A stretch of DNA of 64,000 bases from Leptobacterium sp964389205. Its GTDB lineage: Bacteria > Bacteroidota > Bacteroidia > Flavobacteriales > Flavobacteriaceae. The position numbers were made by a program, and so were the translations under genes. The stretch is from positions 1 through 64,000 of the forward strand of contig CAYMDH010000012.1 in NCBI GenBank assembly GCA_964389205.1, given 5' to 3'. Each line of letters opens with the position of its first letter. Position 1 is the first letter of the stretch. The notes under the pieces are model-generated. The model was not told the DNA's origin and searched no databases. It saw only the letters and a program-made list of their open reading frames with translations. This document shows positions 17,583-26,067 of this stretch, in pieces.

Positions 17583-20426
17583 TTATAAACCTCTATCTGG
17601 TTCTCTACGCTTTTCATATTTTATATCACTTAATATAGATCCTTTAATTCCAATAAAGAAAAACCAGGTTCCTTGAGCTGTAAAAGGCTGCCAATCAAAA
17701 CTCATTTGCCAACTATCTAAATCTCTTTGAAAACCTAAATTAGTGCTACCAAAGCCTCTGCCTAATATATCATAACTAGAATTAGCTCTTATTCTCCATT
17801 TTGGAGAAAGTGAAATATTACCGCTAAAGGTGAGGGAGTTGGTAGTAATTTCATTTTCCCTGTTATTATTGCTATATCTCAAGGTATAACCAAGGCGTAA
17901 ATCCCAAGGGATTGCAGCTCGATAGGGTTTATTATCTCTAACCTCGTTATTATCATTTTCTTGTTGATCATTAAAACCTCCTCTCTGGTTTCTTCCTGAT
18001 GCAAAACCTGTATTTAAAAACGTATCATCTAATTGCTCATCAGGAGATTTATTATTATCATCTTCTTCAGGTTCTTCGCCTGCTTTTCGTTTTTGAAATG
18101 TTTTGTTAGAAAGTGAATAACTCATTGTTGCACTTGCATTAACAACTCTAAACAGTCCTCCACCATTATCAATATTAAAAGTATTTATTCTTTGACCGTT
18201 ATTGCCCACAGTATATGGGTCTATAGTGGCATTAAAGTTAATACTCATTTTATTATTAAGTATCTGAGTACCTCCTGTGACTCGAACTGGAGCTAATTGT
18301 AAAGAATCTGCTTCTAGATTGTAAGATGTTGTAAAATTTAAACTACTAAGCAATGTTATTTTTCTAGGCTCAACAACGGTGGTGTCACTACTTTTTACTT
18401 TTGCTTCAAAAGTATTGGCAAGAGAAAATCCAATACTATTAGAATTTCCAAAACCAGGTTGTCCTAAAATGCTATTTTCAAATCTAGTAAATTGTTGAAC
18501 ATTCCCATTTTGGTCTGTAAATTCATCAAAAAACTGATCAAACGAAGGTGTGAAACCCCAAGAGATGGAGGGCCTTAAAACATGTCGGATAGCCTGTATC
18601 TTTTTATCTTTTCCAAAATTAAAAGTTCCATAAATAGTAGTTCCTACGCTTGCTCCAACACTGTAAGAATTAAATCTATCAAAACCACTTATGGTGTCTA
18701 CAGGAGATTCTTGTAGTGTAGGATCAAAATCTCTTCTTCGAATAGTTTCGAAGACCCAAGTATCACTATAATTAGCATTTAAAGAAACACTTAAATATTT
18801 TGCTACTTTAAAATTAGTAGCAATAGGAATTGTATGTTGGGCTCCAATTCGTGCATTATCTAATACTTCACCTACAGAAAATAAGGAGTCTACTACCTGA
18901 ACTCTGTTTTCTCCTCGTAAATTGTATTGAAAGTTAATATTTTGTAAAATTCCCTTTTTAGCCCCTTCTTTAGGAGCTAAAGGAAAAACCCTTTCTACAC
19001 TTGCTTGAAGTGTGGGTAGCGTTAAATCTATAAGTCCAGTATTGGTATTTTGACTATGAGAAGCGGTTAAATTTATATTTACTGATGGGTATGCAGGAAA
19101 TGTTTTTGTATACGAAATAGAAGAACTAAATGTATTTTGCAATCGATCCCCTATAGAGTTAAGTTGATTTAATGATTCTGTAAAAAACTGACTAGATCCC
19201 ACGTTTACGTTTGCTGAAAATCTCGAATTTGGGTTCGCTTTTTGGTCTTGCGTATGCCTCCATCTAAGATTAAACTGTCGCGTCTGGCTAAAATCAGAGA
19301 AACCACGTTGACTTACAAGATTGTTTTCAAATCTAAAACTCAACCCACCTGAAAAACGATAGCGTTTTGCATAAGAACTTTCTCCACGAATACCAAAACT
19401 TCCATTAGTAAAATAATCTGCAGTTAATGCTAAATCTACGTAATCACTAATAGCAAAATAATATCCGATATTTTGAACAAAAAAACCACGTTCATTAGAT
19501 TGTGAAAATGTTGGGAAAATCAATCCAGATGTTCTGCTTTGTGTCAATGGAAAATATGCAAACGGAACTGCTATGGGAGTAGGTACATCTGCAATATATA
19601 AATTACTAAAACCAGCAATCACTTTTTTCTTAGGAACAAATTTTCCTTTTCGAACTCTAATATAATATTCCGGATCATCTACATTGTCAGAAGTTGTTAA
19701 CTTACCTTCATAGAGATAATATACAGAATCGTTTTCTTTTTTTGTAAGCTCAGCTTGAACATTAATACCTCCACTACCACCTCCAATTCCTAACCCTCCA
19801 GGACTGGTACCTCCTCCAGATACAGATTGCTCAGATCTAGAATTCCAAATAAGTGCTTTTTGTGTATTAAAATTAAAGCGAATAGAATCTGGTTCAACAA
19901 CATTGGAGCCTTGTTTAAAATAAGGACGTTGAGTAAAATTACCAGCAGAATCTTTTATTCTTCCAGCAGAAACTTCATTCTTTTCATAATCAATAATAAT
20001 AATACCCGCTTTTAATTCTGTATCTTGATAATATACTTCTGCTTCATTATACAAATAGATTTTTTTATCTTTTTGACTAATCTTCTCGTAATCTTTTGCT
20101 TTTCTTCTAATTAAATCTAGTAAAAGAGGCTTCTTTTTATTTAAACTATCTGTTTGTATAGAATCTATTCTAGTAGTATCGATAATTTTAAGAGGTAAAG
20201 AGTTTCTTTTCGCATTGATATTTATAGAATCTTTCTCTGCAAGAATTTTGAGAGGCTTTTTCACAGGAGGTTCCTGGGCACGAAGTAACAGGCTATAAAA
20301 AATAAAAATAGCTGTTAAAAGTATGTGAGGTCGTTTTGCTTGCAAAGCTTTAAATCCTATTTTTGTAAAAGTATGGCTCAATTTTTGAAGATTCAAACTT
20401 ACGTATATTTTTTTGTCTCTTTGCAA
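17583..20426 (-). CDS. lptD: LPS assembly outer membrane protein LptD (Bacteroidota type)
   Basis: LptD forms the outer-membrane beta-barrel that inserts lipopolysaccharide. An N-terminal OstA-like beta region (about 115-215: YLYNEAEVYYQDTELKAGIIIIDYEKNEVSA) precedes a large barrel made of alternating strands (about 280-947), with motifs such as PIAVPFAYFPLTQSRTSGLIFP. The 947-residue size fits Bacteroidota homologues. No ATG is near the 5' end; the start is TTG at 20426 or, giving a shorter n-region, TTG at 20345 ahead of QAKRPHILLTAIFIFYSLLLRAQ. Asn/Gly-rich stretches and a DDNN acidic loop (about 785-815) are surface loops. Confidence 0.87.
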   Translation of the reverse strand: MQRDKKIYVSLNLQKLSHTFTKIGFKALQAKRPHILLTAIFIFYSLLLRAQEPPVKKPLKILAEKDSININAKRNSLPLKIIDTTRIDSIQTDSLNKKKPLLLDLIRRKAKDYEKISQKDKKIYLYNEAEVYYQDTELKAGIIIIDYEKNEVSAGRIKDSAGNFTQRPYFKQGSNVVEPDSIRFNFNTQKALIWNSRSEQSVSGGGTSPGGLGIGGGSGGINVQAELTKKENDSVYYLYEGKLTTSDNVDDPEYYIRVRKGKFVPKKKVIAGFSNLYIADVPTPIAVPFAYFPLTQSRTSGLIFPTFSQSNERGFFVQNIGYYFAISDYVDLALTADYFTNGSFGIRGESSYAKRYRFSGGLSFRFENNLVSQRGFSDFSQTRQFNLRWRHTQDQKANPNSRFSANVNVGSSQFFTESLNQLNSIGDRLQNTFSSSISYTKTFPAYPSVNINLTASHSQNTNTGLIDLTLPTLQASVERVFPLAPKEGAKKGILQNINFQYNLRGENRVQVVDSLFSVGEVLDNARIGAQHTIPIATNFKVAKYLSVSLNANYSDTWVFETIRRRDFDPTLQESPVDTISGFDRFNSYSVGASVGTTIYGTFNFGKDKKIQAIRHVLRPSISWGFTPSFDQFFDEFTDQNGNVQQFTRFENSILGQPGFGNSNSIGFSLANTFEAKVKSSDTTVVEPRKITLLSSLNFTTSYNLEADSLQLAPVRVTGGTQILNNKMSINFNATIDPYTVGNNGQRINTFNIDNGGGLFRVVNASATMSYSLSNKTFQKRKAGEEPEEDDNNKSPDEQLDDTFLNTGFASGRNQRGGFNDQQENDNNEVRDNKPYRAAIPWDLRLGYTLRYSNNNRENEITTNSLTFSGNISLSPKWRIRANSSYDILGRGFGSTNLGFQRDLDSWQMSFDWQPFTAQGTWFFFIGIKGSILSDIKYEKRREPDRGL

Positions 20427-20481
20427 GTGTTTACAATTATTTTAACCAAATTAATAACTCATTAACAGCTATTAACAATAC

Positions 20482-21639
20482 ATGAAAAGTCCTTTTTTTA
20501 AAATAACATTCTGGATTTTAACTATAACTCTTTTATACTCTTTCGGATATATCAAAAATCAATCCAAAAAAAAGAAATTTATAGTGGTTTTGGATGCTGG
20601 ACATGGAGGGAAAGACCCTGGGAAAGTTGCAAAAGTTGGTAAAAAGGAATTTTATGAGAAAGATGTTGCTCTGAAAATAATTTTATTAATAGGTGAAGAA
20701 TTAAAAAAACAAGAGGATATAGAGGTGATTTATACGAGGGATGATGATACTTTTATAGATTTGTTTGTGAGAGGAAAGATTGCAAATGAGGCAAATGCAG
20801 ATTTATTTGTTTCTGTACATTGCAATGCACATAATTCTCAAGCATATGGTAGCGAAACCTATGTTTTAGGGTTGCATGCAAATGAGCAAAATTTTGAAGT
20901 AGCTAAAGCAGAAAATGAAGCAATATACTATGAAGATAACTATGAAGATAATTACGCCAATTATGATATAAACTCTCCAGAATCTGTTATTGGGCTTACT
21001 ATAATGCAAGAAGAATTTTTAGATCAAAGTATTGCATTAGCGAGTGAAATACAAGGGAATTTCGAAAGTAAGTTAAAACGAAAAAACAGAGGAGTAAAAC
21101 AAGCTGGATTTATAGTATTGCATCAAACATTTATGCCTAGTATTTTAATTGAAACTGGTTTTATGACCAATAAAGATGAAGGCGCTTATTTAAGATCGAA
21201 TAAAGGGCAAAATGAAATATCGAAAAGTATTGTAGAGGCAATATTTGATTATAAAAAAAGAATTGAAGAAAATGTAGGAGATGACTTTTCTTTTGAAACA
21301 CAAAAAGATAGTATTGAAACCATAGAAAATGATAATGCGAATGATGTGCCTCCAAACAAAACGACTGAAAAAACATTAATAAACTATAAAATTCAAATTG
21401 CAGCAGGTACAAGCTTATTAGAAACAAAACCTTATAATTTTAGAGGGTTAACTCCTATTACAAAAGAAAAAAACGATCAAATATATCGTTACTTTTATGG
21501 GCAGACCAATAATTATCAAACTGCTAAAAAACTTCAGAATGAAGCAAAAGATATAGGATATACAACTGCTTTTATTGTCGCTTTTAAAAATGGAGAAAAA
21601 ATTTCTGTTCAAGAAGCGTTAAAATCTACTCTAAATTAG
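20482..21639 (+). CDS. N-acetylmuramoyl-L-alanine amidase (Amidase_3) with C-terminal SPOR-like region
   Basis: The enzyme cuts the bond between MurNAc and the stem peptide in the periplasm. After an N-terminal membrane/signal segment (about 8-24), the Amidase_3 domain runs from about 33 to 260: zinc ligand His41 in VLDAGHGGKDPG, Glu59, His113 in SVHCNAH, and the catalytic Glu in ILIETGFMTN. An acidic linker leads to a C-terminal SPOR-like domain (about 308-385: YKIQIAAGT...). It is divergent from lptD and followed by the MCE gene. Confidence 0.9.
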   Translation: MKSPFFKITFWILTITLLYSFGYIKNQSKKKKFIVVLDAGHGGKDPGKVAKVGKKEFYEKDVALKIILLIGEELKKQEDIEVIYTRDDDTFIDLFVRGKIANEANADLFVSVHCNAHNSQAYGSETYVLGLHANEQNFEVAKAENEAIYYEDNYEDNYANYDINSPESVIGLTIMQEEFLDQSIALASEIQGNFESKLKRKNRGVKQAGFIVLHQTFMPSILIETGFMTNKDEGAYLRSNKGQNEISKSIVEAIFDYKKRIEENVGDDFSFETQKDSIETIENDNANDVPPNKTTEKTLINYKIQIAAGTSLLETKPYNFRGLTPITKEKNDQIYRYFYGQTNNYQTAKKLQNEAKDIGYTTAFIVAFKNGEKISVQEALKSTLN

Positions 21640-21663
21640 ACCCTTTCTTAAGAAAATTATTTC

Positions 21664-21671
21664 TAATTTTG
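21664..21671 (+). promoter_or_regulatory. Candidate -7 box for the MCE operon
   Basis: TAATTTTG matches TAnnTTTG and is 24 bp upstream of the TTG start at 21696. A -33 TTG is not evident. Confidence 0.38.
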
Positions 21672-21695
21672 TTTGGAACTTTAAAATAATCACGC

Positions 21696-22652
21696 TTGAA
21701 ATTATCAAGAGAACTCAAAGCAGCCATATTAGTCCTTGCTGGAATCATTTTATTTGTAGTTGGGTTTAATTATTTAAAATCAAATTCATTATTTGGATCA
21801 GAAAAACAATACTATGTTGTTTATGATCATGTTGGCGGATTGGTAGTAGGTACGCCTATTACTGTTAATGGTTTCTCAGTTGGAAAAGTAAGAGATATTC
21901 GTTTTTTAGACAACACAGCCAAGTTATTAGTAGTATTCAGTATCAACAATGATTTAAAATTATCAAAAAATAGTATAGCCGAATTATTTGATACAGGAAT
22001 TATAGGAGGGAAAGCAGTGCAAATTATTCCAGTATTTGATAATGCACCATTGATTACTCCAGGCGATACTTTAAAGGGAAGTATAAAATTAGGCTTAACG
22101 GAACTCGTAACCAACCAACTTACTCCACTACAACAGCAATTAGGTAATGTGATGAATAATGCAGATTCTCTTCTGTTAAGTATAAATAGTTTGTTGGATC
22201 CAGAAACTAGAGGAAATATACAGAATAGTATATCAGGATTGACTACTACCATTTCTAATTTTAAAAAGGCATCAGAATCTATAGATGACCTAGTGATAGA
22301 TAATAAAGAAAAACTAGATAGTACGTTAGGAAATGTAAATAATATAACTACTAATTTGTCTAAATTTTCAGATACATTAGCAACGGCTAATCTAGGGAAA
22401 ACAGTAAAAGATCTACAATTTACAATCAATAATATCAACAGTGTTCTTGGTAAAATAGATAAAGGAGAAGGATCTGTAGGGAAGCTTTTAAAAGATGAAA
22501 AACTCTATGATGATCTCACTGGAGCATCAAAACAACTAGAGTTACTATTGCAAGATCTAAGGTTAAACCCAAAACGATATATTCATTTTTCTCTTTTTGG
22601 AAAACGTCCGAAAAATTATGAAGAACCATTAGAAAAAACTTCTGAAAAATAA
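21696..22652 (+). CDS. MCE family (MlaD-like) lipid transport protein
   Basis: The 318-residue protein has one N-terminal transmembrane anchor (about 9-25) and one MCE domain (about 36-115: YYVVYDHVGGLVVGTPITVNGFSVGKV). A long helical stretch follows, and the tail is NPKRYIHFSLFGKRP. MCE proteins bind lipids and shuttle them between the inner and outer membrane. It starts with TTG, supported by the basic MKLSRELK n-region directly before the anchor. It is 6 bp ahead of the Fe-S protein gene. Confidence 0.88.
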   Translation: MKLSRELKAAILVLAGIILFVVGFNYLKSNSLFGSEKQYYVVYDHVGGLVVGTPITVNGFSVGKVRDIRFLDNTAKLLVVFSINNDLKLSKNSIAELFDTGIIGGKAVQIIPVFDNAPLITPGDTLKGSIKLGLTELVTNQLTPLQQQLGNVMNNADSLLLSINSLLDPETRGNIQNSISGLTTTISNFKKASESIDDLVIDNKEKLDSTLGNVNNITTNLSKFSDTLATANLGKTVKDLQFTINNINSVLGKIDKGEGSVGKLLKDEKLYDDLTGASKQLELLLQDLRLNPKRYIHFSLFGKRPKNYEEPLEKTSEK

Positions 22653-22658
22653 CTAAAG

Positions 22659-23990
22659 ATGAATTATCTAACCAGTTTTATTTTTGCCCTTATTTTAGTT
22701 GCTGGCATTGGTTTTTTTGCTAGGAATATAAAAAAATTAATCCGAAATATTAAATTAGGAAAAGATGTAGATGTTTCTGATAATAAACCACTGCGGTTGA
22801 AAAATATGATTAGAGTAGCATTGGGGCAGCAAAAAATGGTAGTTAGACCAGTTGCTGGGTTTTTGCATATTCTAGTCTATGTTGGTTTTATAATTATTAA
22901 TATCGAAGTACTGGAAATCATTATGGATGGCCTGTTTGGAACGCATAGGATTTTTGCAGATTTTGGAACAGTTTATAACGTTTTGATAGGTACTTTTGAA
23001 ATATTAGCACTTTTAGTACTTATATCAGTTATTGTATTTTGGATACGTAGAAATGTGATTAAACTTCAACGTTTTTTTAATCCAGAAATGAAAGGATGGC
23101 CTAAGAAAGATGGAAATTTAATTTTATACTTTGAAGTTGTTTTAATGGCTCTTTTCCTAATAATGAATGGAACAGATTATCAATTACAACAGATAGGAGC
23201 AGAACATTACGTAAAAGCAGGAGCTTTTCCAGTAAGTCAATGGTTATCACCTATTTTAAACGGATTATCAGAAAGTACATTAATAATTATAGAAAGAACT
23301 TCTTGGTGGCTCCATATTATAGGTATTTTAGTATTTCTAAACTATCTATATTATTCAAAACATCTACATATAATACTAGCTTTTCCTAATACTTTTTTTG
23401 CAAAAATAAACCCAAAAGGACAATTTGACAATTTAGAATCTGTGACAAATGAGGTGAAATTAATGATGGATCCTGATGCAGACCCTTTTGCTGCAGCTCC
23501 AGAAGGAGAAGAGGAAGCAACCCCAGAAAAATTTGGTGCTTCTGATGTTTTAGATTTAAATCGTGTGCAATTATTAAATGCATATACCTGTACAGAGTGT
23601 GGACGTTGTACAAGTGAATGCCCCGCAAATCAAACTGGTAAAAAGCTGTCGCCAAGAAAAATTATGATGGATACCAGAGATCGATTAGAGGAAGTAGGCA
23701 AAAATATGGATGCCAATAACGGAGAATTTAAAGATGATGGGAAACAACTTTTGGACAATTATATAACACGAGAAGAAATATGGGCTTGCACCACTTGTAA
23801 CGCATGCGTTGAGGCTTGCCCGATAAGTATAGATCCGCTTTCTATTATTATAGACATGAGACGTTATTTAGTTATGGAACAATCCGCCGCTCCAACTGAA
23901 CTAAATAATATGATGAGTAACATTGAAAATAATGGAGCTCCATGGCCATACAATCAAATGGATCGATTAAATTGGAAAAACGAAACATAA
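22659..23990 (+). CDS. Membrane-bound (Fe-S)-binding oxidoreductase subunit
   Basis: The 443-residue protein joins an N-terminal membrane domain of about five helices (residues 1-250, nitrate-reductase-gamma-like) to a C-terminal pair of 4Fe-4S clusters: CTECGRCTSECP at about 311-322 and CTTCNACVEACP at about 377-388. This is the HdrD/GlpC-like architecture that carries electrons between the quinone pool and a soluble partner. The gene two steps downstream encodes a CCG-domain protein, the expected partner. The donor is unknown. Confidence 0.85.
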   Translation: MNYLTSFIFALILVAGIGFFARNIKKLIRNIKLGKDVDVSDNKPLRLKNMIRVALGQQKMVVRPVAGFLHILVYVGFIIINIEVLEIIMDGLFGTHRIFADFGTVYNVLIGTFEILALLVLISVIVFWIRRNVIKLQRFFNPEMKGWPKKDGNLILYFEVVLMALFLIMNGTDYQLQQIGAEHYVKAGAFPVSQWLSPILNGLSESTLIIIERTSWWLHIIGILVFLNYLYYSKHLHIILAFPNTFFAKINPKGQFDNLESVTNEVKLMMDPDADPFAAAPEGEEEATPEKFGASDVLDLNRVQLLNAYTCTECGRCTSECPANQTGKKLSPRKIMMDTRDRLEEVGKNMDANNGEFKDDGKQLLDNYITREEIWACTTCNACVEACPISIDPLSIIIDMRRYLVMEQSAAPTELNNMMSNIENNGAPWPYNQMDRLNWKNET

Positions 23991-24005
23991 CATTAACAAT
24001 TAAAA

Positions 24006-24452
24006 ATGAAAAAAGAAGAAGTAAACAAATTACTGAACGACAAGTTAGAAGAAGGAGAACGTATAAGTCCTGTATTACCAGATGGAATTAAAAACTATTT
24101 AATTGATATTGATGGTACTATTTGTGATGATATTCCTAATGAAGAACCAGAAAGAATGGCTACTGCAGAAGTTTACCCAGATGCATTACGCACTTTAAAT
24201 AAATGGTATGACGAAGGCCATATTATTTGTTTTTTCACTTCTCGTACTGAAGATCATAGATTAGTTACAGAGAAATGGCTAAATGATTATGGCTTTAAAT
24301 ACCATGGAATGGTAATGGGCAAACCTCGAGGAGGAAATTATCATTGGATAGATAATCACCTTGTAAAAGCAACCCGTTATAATGGGAAATTCACAGACCT
24401 TATTGAAAAAGAGGTTACTATTGAAGTTTTTGATGATGGAAAATACGATTAA
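24006..24452 (+). CDS. HAD-superfamily small phosphatase-like protein
   Basis: The 148-residue protein carries the HAD motif I DIDGT (34-38, Asp34 and Asp36), motif II FTSR (about 77-80), a Lys in GKPRGG and the late acidic WIDNH. The cap domain is minimal. Flavobacterial databases often call it phosphoheptose isomerase; the sequence shows no SIS domain to support that. It lies between two Fe-S protein genes with gaps of 15 and 29 bp, so it is in the same operon, but the reason is unclear. Confidence 0.75.
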   Translation: MKKEEVNKLLNDKLEEGERISPVLPDGIKNYLIDIDGTICDDIPNEEPERMATAEVYPDALRTLNKWYDEGHIICFFTSRTEDHRLVTEKWLNDYGFKYHGMVMGKPRGGNYHWIDNHLVKATRYNGKFTDLIEKEVTIEVFDDGKYD

Positions 24453-24481
24453 CTAGCAGTAGTATTTTAAAGAAGAAAAAT

Positions 24482-25270
24482 ATGAGTGATACATTGAGAG
24501 TACCAACCATGGCTGAATTTATGGCAGAAAGAAAACAACCTGAAATATTGTTTTGGGTGGGTTCAGCAGGAAGTTATGACGATAGAGCCAAAAAAATAAC
24601 AAAGGCTTTTGTAAAAATACTCAATAAAGCTCATGTTAATTTTGCAGTTCTAGGTACAGAAGAAAGTTCTACTGGTGATGTAGCTAAACGTGCAGGCAAT
24701 GAATTTTTATTTCAGATGCAAGCTATGACTAATATAGAGATACTTAATGCTTATGAAGTAAAACGCATAGTAACTTGTGACCCACATTCATACAACTGCT
24801 TAAAAAATGAATATCCTGGTCTAGGAGGGCATTATGAGGTATTGCATCACACACAATTTATAAAAGAACTTATAGAATCTGGGAAATTAACCATTGAGAC
24901 AAAAAATTATAACAACAAACGTATTACATTTCACGACCCTTGTTATTTAGGCAGGGCTAATAGTGAATACAATGCTCCCAGAGAAGTTTTGCAAACATTG
25001 AATGCTAAACTTATAGAAATGAAGCGTAGTAAATCTAAAGCATTGTGCTGTGGTGCTGGGGGTGCTCAAATGTTTAAAGAACCAGAAAAAGGAGCTATGG
25101 ACATTAATATAATGCGTACAGAAGATGCTCTTAAAGTAAGCCCAGATATTATTGCTACTGGCTGCCCTTATTGTAACACTATGATGACTGATGGCGTAAA
25201 AAACAAAGAAAAAGAATCTGAGATTGAAGTTATGGATATTGCAGAGTTAATAGCTAATGCATACGAATAG
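24482..25270 (+). CDS. (Fe-S)-binding protein with CCG domains (HdrB/LutA/GlpC-like)
   Basis: The 262-residue protein carries cysteine-rich CCG motifs: VTCDPHSYNCLKNEYP in the first repeat, then HDPCYLGR, LCCGAGGAQMF and TGCPYCNTMM in the second. These bind an unusual Fe-S cluster in heterodisulfide reductase HdrB and in lactate or glycerol-3-phosphate oxidation complexes. It is the likely partner of the membrane Fe-S protein at 22659. Confidence 0.86.
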   Translation: MSDTLRVPTMAEFMAERKQPEILFWVGSAGSYDDRAKKITKAFVKILNKAHVNFAVLGTEESSTGDVAKRAGNEFLFQMQAMTNIEILNAYEVKRIVTCDPHSYNCLKNEYPGLGGHYEVLHHTQFIKELIESGKLTIETKNYNNKRITFHDPCYLGRANSEYNAPREVLQTLNAKLIEMKRSKSKALCCGAGGAQMFKEPEKGAMDINIMRTEDALKVSPDIIATGCPYCNTMMTDGVKNKEKESEIEVMDIAELIANAYE

Positions 25271-25437
25271 TATAGTTTTATTTAATAGGAAATAATAATT
25301 ACCACATTTTCAATTACTTTCCAAGAGAAAAGAATGATTCAGGTTCAAATGCCTAGTTAAGAATACTATACACCATTCTGATACTGTGAGCTTTTATTTA
25401 GTTCACTCTTAGTATAGTTTCTTGACTTTATAATATT

Positions 25438-25445
25438 TATTTTTG
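25438..25445 (+). promoter_or_regulatory. Candidate -7 box for the gene at 25470
   Basis: TATTTTTG matches TAnnTTTG, 24 bp before the start. The nearest TTG upstream (25422) is too close for a -33 element. It lies in the 199-bp gap after 25270, where I see nothing else. Confidence 0.33.
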
Positions 25446-25469
25446 TCATTCAAAAATGAAAAATGAATT

Positions 25470-25952
25470 ATGTTAGTAGAGTTTAATACACTTCCAAATA
25501 CTTCTAGAGTTTGGATTTACCAAGCGAACAGAGGGTTTTCTTCAGAAGAAATTTTAGAAATAAAAAACAAATTAGACCTATTTATTGAGAGTTGGACCGC
25601 ACATGGAGCACATCTAAAAGCTTCTTATGAAATGAAATATAATAGATTTATCATATTGGCGTTAGATCAAGAGGTAAATGGTGCTACGGGATGTTCTATA
25701 GATGCATCAGTGCATTTCATTCAGCAATTAGAAAAAGAATATAATGTTGATTTATTAGATAAAATGAACGTATCCTTTAAGCAAGGAGAGTTTGTAGCTT
25801 ATAAACCATTATTAGATTTTAAGAAAATGGCAAAAAATAAATCTGTCTCTAAAGAAACCATTGTATTTAATAATCTGGTCGCTAATAAAGAAGAATACCT
25901 AGAGTTTTGGGAAGTACCAGCAAAAGATAGCTGGCATGGACGTTTTTTATAA
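25470..25952 (+). CDS. Conserved Bacteroidota protein of unknown function
   Basis: This 160-residue soluble protein resembles a family often labelled 'ABC transporter ATPase' in flavobacterial genomes. No Walker A, Walker B or ABC signature is present, so the label is not supported. Notable stretches are RVWIYQANRGFSSEE, SWTAHGAHLKASYEM and the C-terminal FWEVPAKDSWHGRFL, with conserved-looking Trp residues and one Cys in GCSID. It stands alone, with its own candidate promoter. Confidence 0.75.
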   Translation: MLVEFNTLPNTSRVWIYQANRGFSSEEILEIKNKLDLFIESWTAHGAHLKASYEMKYNRFIILALDQEVNGATGCSIDASVHFIQQLEKEYNVDLLDKMNVSFKQGEFVAYKPLLDFKKMAKNKSVSKETIVFNNLVANKEEYLEFWEVPAKDSWHGRFL

Positions 25953-26067
25953 GACACGTTTACCTTAAAGTTATTAAGTTACAATTGTTGAAAGAATCAA
26001 TGCAATATACTTTTATAAAAAAGTGAGTCGTTGTACCTTTTGGCATTGTTTTAGTAGAATTTATTGT

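Noticed and set aside
24006..24452. Annotation as phosphoheptose isomerase
   Set aside because: The sequence has HAD motifs (DIDGT) and no SIS sugar-isomerase domain.
26023..26067. GTG start for the GH3 fusion gene
   Set aside because: It adds MSRCTFWHCFSRIYC before an otherwise normal signal peptide starting at the ATG at 26068.
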